This document shows positions 15,229 to 26,367 of a stretch of DNA of 64,000 nt, one piece after another. Source of the DNA: Posidoniimonas corsicana (GTDB lineage Bacteria > Planctomycetota > Planctomycetia > Pirellulales > Lacipirellulaceae); NCBI RefSeq assembly GCF_007859765.1, contig NZ_SIHJ01000001.1, positions 2,743,075 to 2,807,074 on the forward strand, read 5' to 3'. Made by a program: the position numbers and the translations under genes. Positions within the stretch are counted from its first letter, which is position 1. Every line of letters starts with the position of its first letter. The notes below the pieces were generated by a model, which had not been told where the DNA came from, searched no databases, and saw only the letters and a list, made by a program, of their open reading frames with translations.

Positions 15229-17433
15229 ATGTCAGGCTCTTCTCACACCTCGCTGGCCGTCCATGACGATGGCCTGGCGGTGATCACGCTCGACCGCCAG
15301 GGCAGCAGCGCCAACCTCCTCTCCAGCGGCGTGCTGGACGAGATCGAGGGCCACCTCAACGCGCTGGACAAGCGGTCGGGGGTCAGCGGGCTGGTGTTCG
15401 TGTCCGCGAAGTCGGGCATCTTCATCGCCGGCGCCGATTTGACCGAGTTCGCCGCCGGGCTGGACCAGTCCGATGAGGAGGTGCAGCGGGTGTCGCAACG
15501 CGGGCAGCAGCTGCTGGGCCGATTGGCGACCTGCGGCTACGTGACGGTCGCCGCGATCGACGGCATCTGCGTCGGCGGCGGCGCCGAGCTGGCCGTGTGG
15601 TGCGACCGCCGGATCCTGACCACCAGCAGCAAGACACAATTCGGCTTCCCCGAGGTCAAACTCGGCCTGTTTCCCGGCTGGGGCGGCACCGCCCGCACGC
15701 CGCGGATGATCGGGCTCTCCAACGCGGTCGAGCTGGTCACCGGCGGCGAGTCCGTGGGCGCCCACGAGGCGGCCAAGCTCGGCCTGGCGGAGGACCTGGT
15801 GTCCGACGCGGAGGGGCTGATCGACGCCGCGCGGCGGATGGTCGCGGCCGAGTCGGACAGCGGCGACTACCTGGCGGACCGCAAGGCCTGGTCGGACCCG
15901 ATCACGATCGACCCCACCGAGCTCGGCTTCCTGGGCGCCACGGCCAGCGCGTACATCCAGGGCCAGACCGGCGGGCACTACCCGGCGCCGCTGGCGGCGC
16001 TGGAGCTGATGCTCGAGGCGTCGCAGGTCGACCTCGAGGCGGCGTGCGAGATGGAGTCGCAGCGGTTCGCGCCGCTGTTCGGCTCGCCGGTCAACCGGTC
16101 GCTCCTGAACGTGTTCTTCCTGCAGGACCGCGCGAAGAAGACCGACGTCGGGTCGCGGCAGTCGCCCGACGAGAGCTCCGAACACTGGCAGCACGCGCGG
16201 CGGGTGTCGGTGATCGGCGCCGGCATCATGGGCCAGGGCATCGCCGCGGCCAACGTGAAGCGCGGCATCGCGGTGTCGATGTCGGACATGCGTGAGGAGT
16301 CGCTGCTGGCCGGCATCTCCGGCGTGGTCCGCGAGGCGTCGTACAACAAGCAGACCAAGAGCGTCGACGCCGAGCTGGCGATCGAGCGGTCCGCGCTGGT
16401 CGACGCCGCGCTGTCCGACGCCGAACTCGGCTGGGCGGACATCGTCATCGAGGCGGTAGTCGAGAACCTCGAGGTGAAGCACCAGCTGTTCGAGCGGCTG
16501 GAGCGGCACCTCGGCGAGCGCACCATCCTCTGCTCCAACACATCGACCATCCCGATCTCGCAGCTCGCCGAGGGCCTGGCGCACCCCGACCGGTTCTGCG
16601 GCCTGCACTTCTTCAACCCGGTGCGGAAGATGCCGCTGGTCGAGGTGATCCGCGGCAAGCGCACCAGCGAGGCGACCATCGCGGCGATGGCCTACTACGC
16701 CCGCCGCCTGGGCAAGACGCCGGTCATCGTCAACGACGGGCCGGGCTTCCTGGTCAACCGCCTGCTGCTGCCGTACATGAACGAGGCCGCGCTGCTGGTC
16801 AGCGAGGGCGTCCCGATCAAGGACGTGGAGCGGGCCGCCAAGGACTTCGGCATGCCGATGGGCCCCATCACGCTGTACGACGTCGTCGGGCTGGACACCT
16901 GCCTGCACGCCGGCGGCGTGATGCTCGAGGCGTTCCCCGACCGCGTCGTGCCGGCGACCATCGTCGAGCGGCTGGTCGAGGCCGGGCGGCTGGGCCAGAA
17001 GAACGGACGCGGCTTCTTCGACTACCCCTCCGCCAAGCCCGGCAAGCCGCCCAAGGGGGTCCCGAGCGACGAGGCCGCCAAGCTCATCGACGAGGACCGC
17101 CGGCGGGCCGAGGTCGACGCCCCGATCGTCGACCGGCTGATGCTGCCGATGCTGCTCGAGGCGACCCGCGCGGTCGAAGACGGCGTGGCCGCCGACGTGC
17201 GTGACGTCGACCTGGCGCTGATCCTCGGCATCGGCTTCCCCCCGCACAAGGGCGGCCTGTTCCACTGGGCCGACACCATCGGCGCCGCGGCGATCCTGGA
17301 GCGTCTGAAGCCGCTGGAGCCGCTCGGCGAACGCTTCCGCCCCACCGCCCTACTCACCCAGGTCGCCGCCGACGGCGGCAAGTTCTACGACCTGTCGCAC
17401 TCGACCGGCGGAGAGAAAGAAACCATCCTCTGA
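15229..17433 (+). CDS. fadJ: Fatty-acid oxidation multifunctional enzyme: enoyl-CoA hydratase and 3-hydroxyacyl-CoA dehydrogenase
   Basis: A 734-aa bifunctional enzyme for two consecutive steps of beta-oxidation. Residues about 1-190 are the crotonase domain, with the oxyanion-hole pattern SGIFIAGADLTEF and GICVGGGAELAVWCD. From about 325 comes the NAD-binding domain (VSVIGAGIMGQGIAAANVKR), then HFFNPVRKMPLVEVIRG with the catalytic His, and GFLVNRLLLPYMNEA leading to the C-terminal dehydrogenase domains. I start at the ATG at 15229; an in-frame GTG at 15214 is less likely because TGTATT at 15215-15220 looks like a -10 element, which would leave the message nearly leaderless. The thiolase gene follows after 50 bases. 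Confidence 0.9.
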   Translation: MSGSSHTSLAVHDDGLAVITLDRQGSSANLLSSGVLDEIEGHLNALDKRSGVSGLVFVSAKSGIFIAGADLTEFAAGLDQSDEEVQRVSQRGQQLLGRLATCGYVTVAAIDGICVGGGAELAVWCDRRILTTSSKTQFGFPEVKLGLFPGWGGTARTPRMIGLSNAVELVTGGESVGAHEAAKLGLAEDLVSDAEGLIDAARRMVAAESDSGDYLADRKAWSDPITIDPTELGFLGATASAYIQGQTGGHYPAPLAALELMLEASQVDLEAACEMESQRFAPLFGSPVNRSLLNVFFLQDRAKKTDVGSRQSPDESSEHWQHARRVSVIGAGIMGQGIAAANVKRGIAVSMSDMREESLLAGISGVVREASYNKQTKSVDAELAIERSALVDAALSDAELGWADIVIEAVVENLEVKHQLFERLERHLGERTILCSNTSTIPISQLAEGLAHPDRFCGLHFFNPVRKMPLVEVIRGKRTSEATIAAMAYYARRLGKTPVIVNDGPGFLVNRLLLPYMNEAALLVSEGVPIKDVERAAKDFGMPMGPITLYDVVGLDTCLHAGGVMLEAFPDRVVPATIVERLVEAGRLGQKNGRGFFDYPSAKPGKPPKGVPSDEAAKLIDEDRRRAEVDAPIVDRLMLPMLLEATRAVEDGVAADVRDVDLALILGIGFPPHKGGLFHWADTIGAAAILERLKPLEPLGERFRPTALLTQVAADGGKFYDLSHSTGGEKETIL

Positions 17434-17483
17434 GCTAGCCGCCGGCCAACCAACACCTAACTCTCAACTACCAGCTTCCAACT

Positions 17484-18638
17484 ATGTCCGCCGTCATCAT
17501 CGACGCCTGCCGCACCGCGATTGGCCGCGCCCACCCCGAGCGGGGCGTGTTCCGCGACGTGCGCAGCGACGACCTGGCGGTCCACCTGGTGCGGACGCTC
17601 GTCGAGCGGACCGGCGTCGATCCCACGGCCGTCGAGGACGTAATCCTCGGCTGCACCCAGCAGCAGGGCGAGCAGGGGCTGAACGTGGGCCGGCTGGTGG
17701 CGATCATGGCCGGCCTGCCGTTCACCGCCGCCGGCGCGTCGGTCAACCGGCTCTGCGGCAGCAGCCTGCAGGCGCTCAACCAGGCGGTGCACGCCATCGC
17801 CGCCGGCGCGGAGGACGTGCAGATCGTCGGCGGGCTGGAGCACATGCACCACTTCCCGATGGACGCCGGCATCGACATCAACCCCGCGCTGTTCCACCGC
17901 ACCAGCAAGGCGGCGCTGATGATGGGCGTCACGGCCGAGTTCCTCGCCCAGACCGGCGGGATCAGCCGCGAGGACCAGGACGCCTTCGCGCTGGCCAGCC
18001 ACCAGAAGGCGGTCGCCGCGTACGACGCCGGCCGGCTGCAGGCGGAGATCGTCCCCACGTGGGGACGCGACGAGTCCGGCGAGCGGGCCCTGATCTCCCG
18101 CGACCAGTGCGTCCGCGCCGACACCAGCCTCGAGGCGCTCGCCTCGCTCAAGCCGGCGTTCATGCCCAAGATCGGCACCGTCACCGCGGGCAACAGCAGC
18201 CCGCTGAACGACGGCACCGCCGCGCTGCTGGTGATGTCCGAGCAGCGGGCCAAGGACCTGGGGCTCACGCCGATGGCCCGGGTGCTGGCCACCGCGGTCG
18301 CCGGGGTGGAGCCCTGCGTGATGGGCACGGGCCCTGTGCCGGCCACCAAGAAGGCGCTCAAGCGGGCCGGGCTGAAGCTGGCGGACATCGACCTCATCGA
18401 GCTCAACGAGGCCTTCGCGGCCCAGGCGCTGGCCTGCGCCAGGGCCCTGGAGCTGGACCTGGACCGGGTTAACGTGAACGGCGGCTCGATCGCCATCGGT
18501 CACCCGCTAGGGGCCAGCGGCGCCCGGATTGCCACGACCCTGCTGCACGCCATGGCCGACCGCGACGCTTCGCTGGGGCTGGCGACCATGTGCATTGGCG
18601 CCGGGCAGGGGATCGCGACCGTGTTCGAGCGGTTCTAG
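17484..18638 (+). CDS. fadA: Acetyl-CoA acyltransferase (3-ketoacyl-CoA thiolase)
   Basis: A 384-aa thiolase that cleaves 3-ketoacyl-CoA to acetyl-CoA and a shortened acyl-CoA, the last step of beta-oxidation. The nucleophile Cys lies in [16 protein letters not shown] (about residue 90), the catalytic His in [15 protein letters not shown], and the second Cys in [24 protein letters not shown] is also present. It follows fadJ at 50 bases on the same strand, so the two subunits are made together and probably form an alpha2beta2 complex in the cytoplasm. No acyl-CoA dehydrogenase or ligase is beside them. Confidence 0.92.
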   Translation: MSAVIIDACRTAIGRAHPERGVFRDVRSDDLAVHLVRTLVERTGVDPTAVEDVILGCTQQQGEQGLNVGRLVAIMAGLPFTAAGASVNRLCGSSLQALNQAVHAIAAGAEDVQIVGGLEHMHHFPMDAGIDINPALFHRTSKAALMMGVTAEFLAQTGGISREDQDAFALASHQKAVAAYDAGRLQAEIVPTWGRDESGERALISRDQCVRADTSLEALASLKPAFMPKIGTVTAGNSSPLNDGTAALLVMSEQRAKDLGLTPMARVLATAVAGVEPCVMGTGPVPATKKALKRAGLKLADIDLIELNEAFAAQALACARALELDLDRVNVNGGSIAIGHPLGASGARIATTLLHAMADRDASLGLATMCIGAGQGIATVFERF

Positions 18639-18672
18639 CCCGGAAATGCTGGAAACCGGCCCCCCGCGGCGC

Positions 18673-18678
18673 TATACT
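18673..18678 (+). promoter_or_regulatory. Candidate -10 element for the YGG-rich secreted protein
   Basis: TATACT lies 60 bases before the ATG at 18739, with TGGAAA 17 bases upstream as a weak -35. It gives the secreted-protein genes a promoter separate from the fad genes. Confidence 0.45.
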
Positions 18679-18738
18679 CGCGGAAGTCTGAATTACACTA
18701 GAGGCTCCGCCATTTCTACGAAATCCGACAGGCTTGCC

Positions 18739-19398
18739 ATGCGATTCTCAGCGAGAACCAGCCTCCTCCTCGCCGCCCTTGCGGCCGCCCTGCCCGCAAC
18801 CGTCGCCGTGGCGCAGCCGTATGGCGGCTACTACGGCGGCTACTACGGCGGGGGCTACCACGCCTCGACCGCCGGCGAGAGCTACGCCCGCGGCGAGTCG
18901 GACATGATGCGGTCTCAGGGCGTGAAGAACCTCCTGAACTCGGAGGCCGCCATCAACATGGGTCAGGCGCGTTCCCAGAACCTGGATAACCAGATCCAGG
19001 CGACCAACACGTACTGGGAGAAGAAGAAGATCTACGAGCAGAACACCGCCCAGAAGCGGTACGAAGAGAACCAGCACCGCCAGAAGGTCCGCCAGCGGAA
19101 CATGCTGACCAGCCTTACGTCCGAGGACCTCGACCCGACCACCGGCGCTATCAAGTGGCCCATGGTGCTAGCCGACGACAGCTTCTCCGAGTACCGCGAC
19201 CCGCTGGCCAAGCTGTTCGAGAAGCAGGCCCAGGAGGGCGCGCTGGCGGGCCCCGACTACCTCGAGGCCAAGAAGCTGATCAAGGAGTTCCGCATGGCGG
19301 TGACCGCCGACAAGGAGAACTACCCGCAGCAGGCGGTGAGCCCCTCGCTCCGGTTCCTGCTGAAACTCGACCGCGAGCTCGACGCCAACCTCTCGTAG
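18739..19398 (+). CDS. Secreted protein with Gly/Tyr-rich N-terminus, unknown function
   Basis: The 219-aa product has a signal peptide (SLLLAALAAALPATVAVAQP) followed by a short Tyr/Gly tract (YGGYYGGYYGGGYH). Then comes a Gln/Lys-rich helix, likely coiled coil (TNTYWEKKKIYEQNTAQKRY), and a C-terminal helical part ending LRFLLKLDRELDANLS. I recognise no enzyme motif. Similar exported proteins with a YGG tract recur in planctomycetes without known role. The open frame reaches back to 18529 into the thiolase gene, but the signal peptide marks 18739. The HEAT-repeat gene follows after 47 bases. Confidence 0.72.
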   Translation: MRFSARTSLLLAALAAALPATVAVAQPYGGYYGGYYGGGYHASTAGESYARGESDMMRSQGVKNLLNSEAAINMGQARSQNLDNQIQATNTYWEKKKIYEQNTAQKRYEENQHRQKVRQRNMLTSLTSEDLDPTTGAIKWPMVLADDSFSEYRDPLAKLFEKQAQEGALAGPDYLEAKKLIKEFRMAVTADKENYPQQAVSPSLRFLLKLDRELDANLS

Positions 19399-19445
19399 CC
19401 CGCCCCGCACCGACCGAACAGCACCCTCCCGCAAGGCGTTCACCT

Positions 19446-21125
19446 ATGCTGCGTTCCCTCCTTCTGACGTTTGCCGCCCTGGCGGCCCTCGCCCCCGCCG
19501 GGCTCCGCGCGGACGTGTCCACGTACGAAACCATCGACGACCTGGGCTTCAGCCCGTCGGCGGAGTCGGCACAGCAGCTGACGGGTTACCTCAGCAGCGA
19601 CGACCCCCAGCAGCGCTGGCGCGCCGCCCGCGCGCTAGGCAACCTGGGGCACAAGCCGGCAGCCGCACCGATCGCCGAGCTGCTCTCGGACGAAGACCCC
19701 GTCGTGCAGGTGCACGCGATGATCGCCCTGACCCGCATCGGCGACACGTCGCCGGAGGTGGTCGACGCCATCATGGCGAAGGTCGGCTCCCCCGATGAAC
19801 GGGTCGCCCGCACCGCGCTGCAGACCCTCAAGCAGCTCAAACCCGGCCCCGAGAAGCTGGCCGCCGCCCTCGAGAAGGCCCTCCAGTCGGAGCAGCAGAG
19901 CGTGATGGTCCACGCGCTCGAGGCGTTGGTCGACGCCGGCGGCGCCGCGACCCCCCTGCTGAAGAAGGCCCTGGCGAACGATAAGTCGGCCTACCTGGCG
20001 GCATTGGCGATCTCCGAGATCGGCGCCCCTTGCGCTGAAACCTCCGGCGAGCTGACCAAACTGCTGCTCCGCTCGAATGACCCGCTGGTGCAGCAGCAGG
20101 CGATGCTCGCGTTGGCCGCCATCGGCGACCCGGCCCAGAACGCGGCCCCGGTCGTGCAGAAGCTGGCCGCGGAAACCGAAATCGACTCGCAACGGATCGC
20201 GGCGTGCTACACGCTCGCGATGCTGGGCGATGAGTCTTCCACCGAACTGCTGCGTCGCCTCTCTGGCGAGGGCGGCGAGTTCCAGCAGATGGTCGCCACC
20301 TGGTCGATCGCGGTCCTGCACCCCAACGACCCTGACGCCCAGCAGGCGGCGCTCAAGAAACTGGCGGAAGGTCTCAAGAGCGACCGGCCCGAGGTGCACG
20401 ACGCCGCGGCCGTTGGGCTGAACAAGCTGAACGCTCCGACCGAGGATGTGGCCGCCGCCATGCTGGCCGCGCTGCAGGGCGCCAGCGACACGCAGAAGTC
20501 CAACATCGCCGCGGGTCTGGCCAACCTGGGAGCCGACAAGGTGCTCGATCGCGCCACCACGGCGCTGAGCAACCCGCAGTTTGCGGACGTCGCGATCGAG
20601 GTCATCGGCCGGCTGGGTCCGGACGCCGCCCCCGCCGTTGACGCGCTGGCCGCGAAGCTGAAGGACGCCACCCCCGACCAGGCCACCCGCATCCGCTTCG
20701 CGCTGGGCGCAATCGGCACGGCGGCCGCCTCGGCCAGCGGCGAGATCGCCGCAGGCCTGGCGGAGGACTCGCAGGCGGCCCGCCACAGCGCCCTGTACGC
20801 CCTCCGCGAAACCGGCGGCGCCGCCGCCGCGCGAGACCAGCTGGCGGCCTTCATGAAGTCCACTAGCGACGAGTTCGACAAGCTGGCCGCCGCCTGGGCG
20901 CTGGCGGGCATGCAGCCCTCGGGCGAGCAGCTCGCCGCGGCCGCCGAGGTGCTGAAGCAGGGCCTCAAGAGCCAGGACCCACAGCTGCAGATCGACACGA
21001 TCGACGCGATCGGCCGCCTAGGCGTGGCGGGCACGCCGCTCAAGGCGCAGCTGCAGGCCATCGCCAGCTCCGACGACCACAGCGACGTCCGCCAGGCGGC
21101 CGCCGATGTTCTCGGCCAGATGTAG
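19446..21125 (+). CDS. Exported HEAT-repeat protein
   Basis: A 559-aa protein with a signal peptide (LLLTFAALAALAPAGLRAD) and then about a dozen HEAT/PBS-lyase-type helical repeats. Examples are DDPQQRWRAARALGNLGHKP, EDPVVQVHAMIALTRIGDTS, SQRIAACYTLAMLGDESS and DDHSDVRQAAADVLGQM. HEAT solenoids are protein-binding scaffolds, so a periplasmic or surface scaffold is the best inference. It probably shares a transcript with the preceding secreted-protein gene. It faces uvrA, 59 bases away, and a GGGGCCCC palindrome just after its stop could mark the shared end. Confidence 0.8.
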   Translation: MLRSLLLTFAALAALAPAGLRADVSTYETIDDLGFSPSAESAQQLTGYLSSDDPQQRWRAARALGNLGHKPAAAPIAELLSDEDPVVQVHAMIALTRIGDTSPEVVDAIMAKVGSPDERVARTALQTLKQLKPGPEKLAAALEKALQSEQQSVMVHALEALVDAGGAATPLLKKALANDKSAYLAALAISEIGAPCAETSGELTKLLLRSNDPLVQQQAMLALAAIGDPAQNAAPVVQKLAAETEIDSQRIAACYTLAMLGDESSTELLRRLSGEGGEFQQMVATWSIAVLHPNDPDAQQAALKKLAEGLKSDRPEVHDAAAVGLNKLNAPTEDVAAAMLAALQGASDTQKSNIAAGLANLGADKVLDRATTALSNPQFADVAIEVIGRLGPDAAPAVDALAAKLKDATPDQATRIRFALGAIGTAAASASGEIAAGLAEDSQAARHSALYALRETGGAAAARDQLAAFMKSTSDEFDKLAAAWALAGMQPSGEQLAAAAEVLKQGLKSQDPQLQIDTIDAIGRLGVAGTPLKAQLQAIASSDDHSDVRQAAADVLGQM

Positions 21126-21184
21126 TCGGGGCCCCGAGACGCCGCCACGGACGCAGAGCACGGCGTTTCCCGCTGGGCCGACCG

Positions 21185-24040
<2,856 letters not shown>

Positions 24041-24175
24041 GCGGGGCACGCGAGGGGGTTGTGGGATCCGGGGGCCATAGCCTGGCGGCTGGGCCGCCGC
24101 GCGCAATCGTTCAGGGTACCCCGCGGGCGTGGGAAATCCAATGCCGGCGGCGGTACCCCGGGCCGGGAGGACCGC

Positions 24176-24181
24176 TAGAAT
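24176..24181 (+). promoter_or_regulatory. Candidate -10 element for the DnaJ-type gene
   Basis: TAGAAT lies 70 bases before the ATG at 24251 in the gap shared with uvrA. No clear -35. I see no CIRCE inverted repeat, so HrcA control is not supported. Confidence 0.4.
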
Positions 24182-24250
24182 GGAGCCTTGCCTGGCCCGG
24201 CGGGGCCGGGGCTAGCAAGGTGGGCGAACACGCGAGAAAACCAACGGCTG

Positions 24251-25219
24251 ATGGCCAAAGACTACTACGAAACCCTGGGCGTGAAGCGTTCGGCCAGCTC
24301 GGACGAGCTCAGCAAGGCGTACCGGGAGCTGGCGCGCAAGTACCACCCCGACCTCAACCCGAAGGACGCCGCCGCTAAGGAGAAGTTCCAGGAGGTGCAG
24401 CGGGCGTTTGACGTGCTCAGCGACCCCAAGAAGCGGGAGCAGTACGACCGCTTCGGCCCCAACTTCGAGTCCATGGGCGGCGGTCCCGGCGGCCCGGGGG
24501 GCGGCCGGCAGGGCTGGCCCGGCGGCGGCTACCGCGGTGGCGCGGAGGAGGTCGACCTCAACGACCTGTTCGGCGGCGCGGGGGCCGGCGGCGGCGGGTT
24601 CGCCGACCTGTTCAAGCACTTCGGCGGCGGGATGGGCGGCGGCGCCGCGGGCGGACCACGCACCGCCCCGCGCAAGGGCGCCGACCTGGAGCACGAGATC
24701 ACCGTGCCGTTCTCCTCGGCCGTCAAAGGGGGCGAGGCCGCGCTGAGCGTCCGCCGCGCCAACGGCAAGACCGAGACCATCAGCGTGAAGATCCCGGCCG
24801 GCATCGAGGACGGCAAGAAGATCCGCCTGCGGGGCCAGGGCGAGCCCAGCCCGGGCGGCGGCCCGGACGGCGACATCCTGCTGACAATCCATGTCGCCTC
24901 GCACCCCGAGTTCACCCGCCGCGGCACACGGCTGGACGTGGTGACGCCGATCACCCTCGCCGAGGCGGTCCAGGGCGCCAAGATCGACGTGCCCACGCCG
25001 CACGGCGCCGTGTCGGTGAGCGTGCCCGCGGGGACCTCCAGCGGCAAGAAGCTGCGGCTCAAGGGTCAGGGCGTGCGTCCCGAGGGCAAGCCGCCCGGCG
25101 ACCTGTACGTGGAGCTGCAGATCGCGCTGCCGGAGGGGCTCTCCGATGAAGAACGCGGCCAGATCGCCGAGATCGCCGAGCGTCACCCCCAGAACCCCCG
25201 CGCGAACCTGCGCTGGTAG
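24251..25219 (+). CDS. cbpA: DnaJ-type co-chaperone without zinc finger (CbpA-like)
   Basis: A 322-aa J-protein. Residues 1-70 are the J domain with the essential HPD in [10 protein letters not shown]. It would stimulate DnaK ATPase and hand over substrates in the cytoplasm. A Gly/Phe-rich linker (about 75-140, many GGG runs) leads straight into the C-terminal substrate-binding domains ([40 protein letters not shown]). The four CxxCxGxG zinc motifs of DnaJ are absent, which places it with CbpA. Start at ATG 24251, where the J domain begins; 21 upstream codons are open but unlike it. dnaK and grpE are not nearby. Confidence 0.88.
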   Translation: MAKDYYETLGVKRSASSDELSKAYRELARKYHPDLNPKDAAAKEKFQEVQRAFDVLSDPKKREQYDRFGPNFESMGGGPGGPGGGRQGWPGGGYRGGAEEVDLNDLFGGAGAGGGGFADLFKHFGGGMGGGAAGGPRTAPRKGADLEHEITVPFSSAVKGGEAALSVRRANGKTETISVKIPAGIEDGKKIRLRGQGEPSPGGGPDGDILLTIHVASHPEFTRRGTRLDVVTPITLAEAVQGAKIDVPTPHGAVSVSVPAGTSSGKKLRLKGQGVRPEGKPPGDLYVELQIALPEGLSDEERGQIAEIAERHPQNPRANLRW

Positions 25220-25234
25220 CCCCAGGCGGCGCTG

Positions 25235-25546
25235 ATGAACTTGCCATTGCTCCTCGCCCAGGCGGACGAACAAGCAACGCCGCTCGAGCAGCTCCCCCCT
25301 ACCGAGCGCGCGGCGGTGTTGATGAGCCTGCTGGCGCTGGTGCTCACCGGGCTGGCGCTGATCGGGCTGACGATGGTCGGCGCCCGCTGGGTCCGCCGCG
25401 TGGTGCGCGAACGCACGCCGCCCCGACAGTGGCCGCAGCCCGGTTCGCCCCCGCCCGACCGCGGGGCAGACCCGCCGGGGCCCAGGAGCGCCGATTCGTC
25501 CGACACGATCGACGCCCGCCGCCGGTCCGACGAGACCCGGAGCTAG
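25235..25546 (+). CDS. Small single-pass membrane protein
   Basis: A 103-aa protein with one strong membrane helix at about 29-48 (VLMSLLALVLTGLALIGLTM) followed by basic residues (ARWVRRVVRERT) and a Pro/Asp-rich disordered tail. No known domain. It lies 15 bases after the J-protein gene and 6 bases before rnpA, so it is part of a tight run of genes on one strand, which supports it as real. The position beside rnpA-yidD could hint at a link to membrane biogenesis, but this is inference. Confidence 0.65.
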   Translation: MNLPLLLAQADEQATPLEQLPPTERAAVLMSLLALVLTGLALIGLTMVGARWVRRVVRERTPPRQWPQPGSPPPDRGADPPGPRSADSSDTIDARRRSDETRS

Positions 25547-25552
25547 CCCCTG

Positions 25553-25933
25553 ATGGACACCCCCAACCCCCCAGCGCTGACCTTCCCCAAGTCGGCCCAC
25601 CTGCTCAAGAGCGCCGAGTTTGACGCCGTGTTCGCCGCTCGGCGCAGCGCCGCCGACGGGCGGCTTGTGGTGTACGGGCTCGCCAACCCGCTGGGGCGCC
25701 CCCGGCTGGGGCTGGTCGTGTCGCGGAAGGTCGGCAACGCCGTGACCCGCAACCGCTGGAAACGGGTCCTCCGCGAGGCGTTCCGCTTGTCGCAGCACGA
25801 TTTGCCCCCGATCGACCTGGTGTGCATCCCCCGCTCGCGGCAGGAGCCAACCCTGCCGGTGGTGCAGGCGTCGCTCAAACGGCTGGCGGCCAAGGTGGCC
25901 CGCCCCCCCGGAAGCCGGCGGGGCAAGCCGTGA
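25553..25933 (+). CDS. rnpA: Ribonuclease P protein component
   Basis: The 126-aa basic protein subunit of RNase P, which helps the catalytic RNA mature tRNA 5' ends. The family signature is seen in [20 protein letters not shown], containing the RNR-type motif, preceded by [15 protein letters not shown]. Its stop overlaps the GTG start of yidD by the GTGA arrangement, so the two are translationally coupled. In many bacteria rpmH precedes rnpA and yidC follows yidD; neither is here. That makes the arrangement partial compared with the classical rpmH-rnpA-yidD-yidC order. Confidence 0.93.
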   Translation: MDTPNPPALTFPKSAHLLKSAEFDAVFAARRSAADGRLVVYGLANPLGRPRLGLVVSRKVGNAVTRNRWKRVLREAFRLSQHDLPPIDLVCIPRSRQEPTLPVVQASLKRLAAKVARPPGSRRGKP

Positions 25934-26181
25934 GGCCGCTCTGGCTGTTCCTGGTGGCGGGTCTGCAGATACTGCCGACCGCGCTGCTGGTCATGCTGGC
26001 GCGCGGCTACCAGCTGCTGATCAGCCCCTGGCTGGGCCAGAACTGCCGCTTCACGCCCACCTGCAGCTCCTACTTCATCCAGTCGGTGCTCAAGCACGGC
26101 CCGCTGCGGGGCTCGCTGCGGGGCCTGCGGCGGATCGGGCGGTGCCACCCCTGGAACCCCGGCGGGCACGACCCGCCGTAG
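25930..26181 (+). CDS. yidD: Membrane protein insertion efficiency factor YidD
   Basis: The 83-aa product is a short amphipathic membrane-associated protein that assists YidC-dependent insertion. The family core is unmistakable: [20 protein letters not shown], then [20 protein letters not shown] and [15 protein letters not shown], with all conserved Cys. The GTG start overlaps the rnpA stop. The frame is open upstream to 25822 inside rnpA, but coupling and homology point to 25930. Confidence 0.93.
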   Translation: MRPLWLFLVAGLQILPTALLVMLARGYQLLISPWLGQNCRFTPTCSSYFIQSVLKHGPLRGSLRGLRRIGRCHPWNPGGHDPP

Positions 26182-26367
26182 CCGCTAGCGGCGCCAGCTT
26201 GCGGCGCGCGTCGGCCATCCGGGGGGACGCGTCTTGATCCGGTTAGGGTAAGTCGTTACCCTCCGCCCGCTTGCTCGGCGGCGCGCATGCTGCGCGCTGG
26301 GCCGGGCGGCCCGCGTCGCAGGAAGCAACGCGGCAAACGACACCGTTTACGACCCGGAGCGCCGAGC

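Noticed and set aside
24041-24250. CIRCE element before the J-protein gene
   Set aside because: The TTAGCACTC/GAGTGCTAA inverted repeat is not there.
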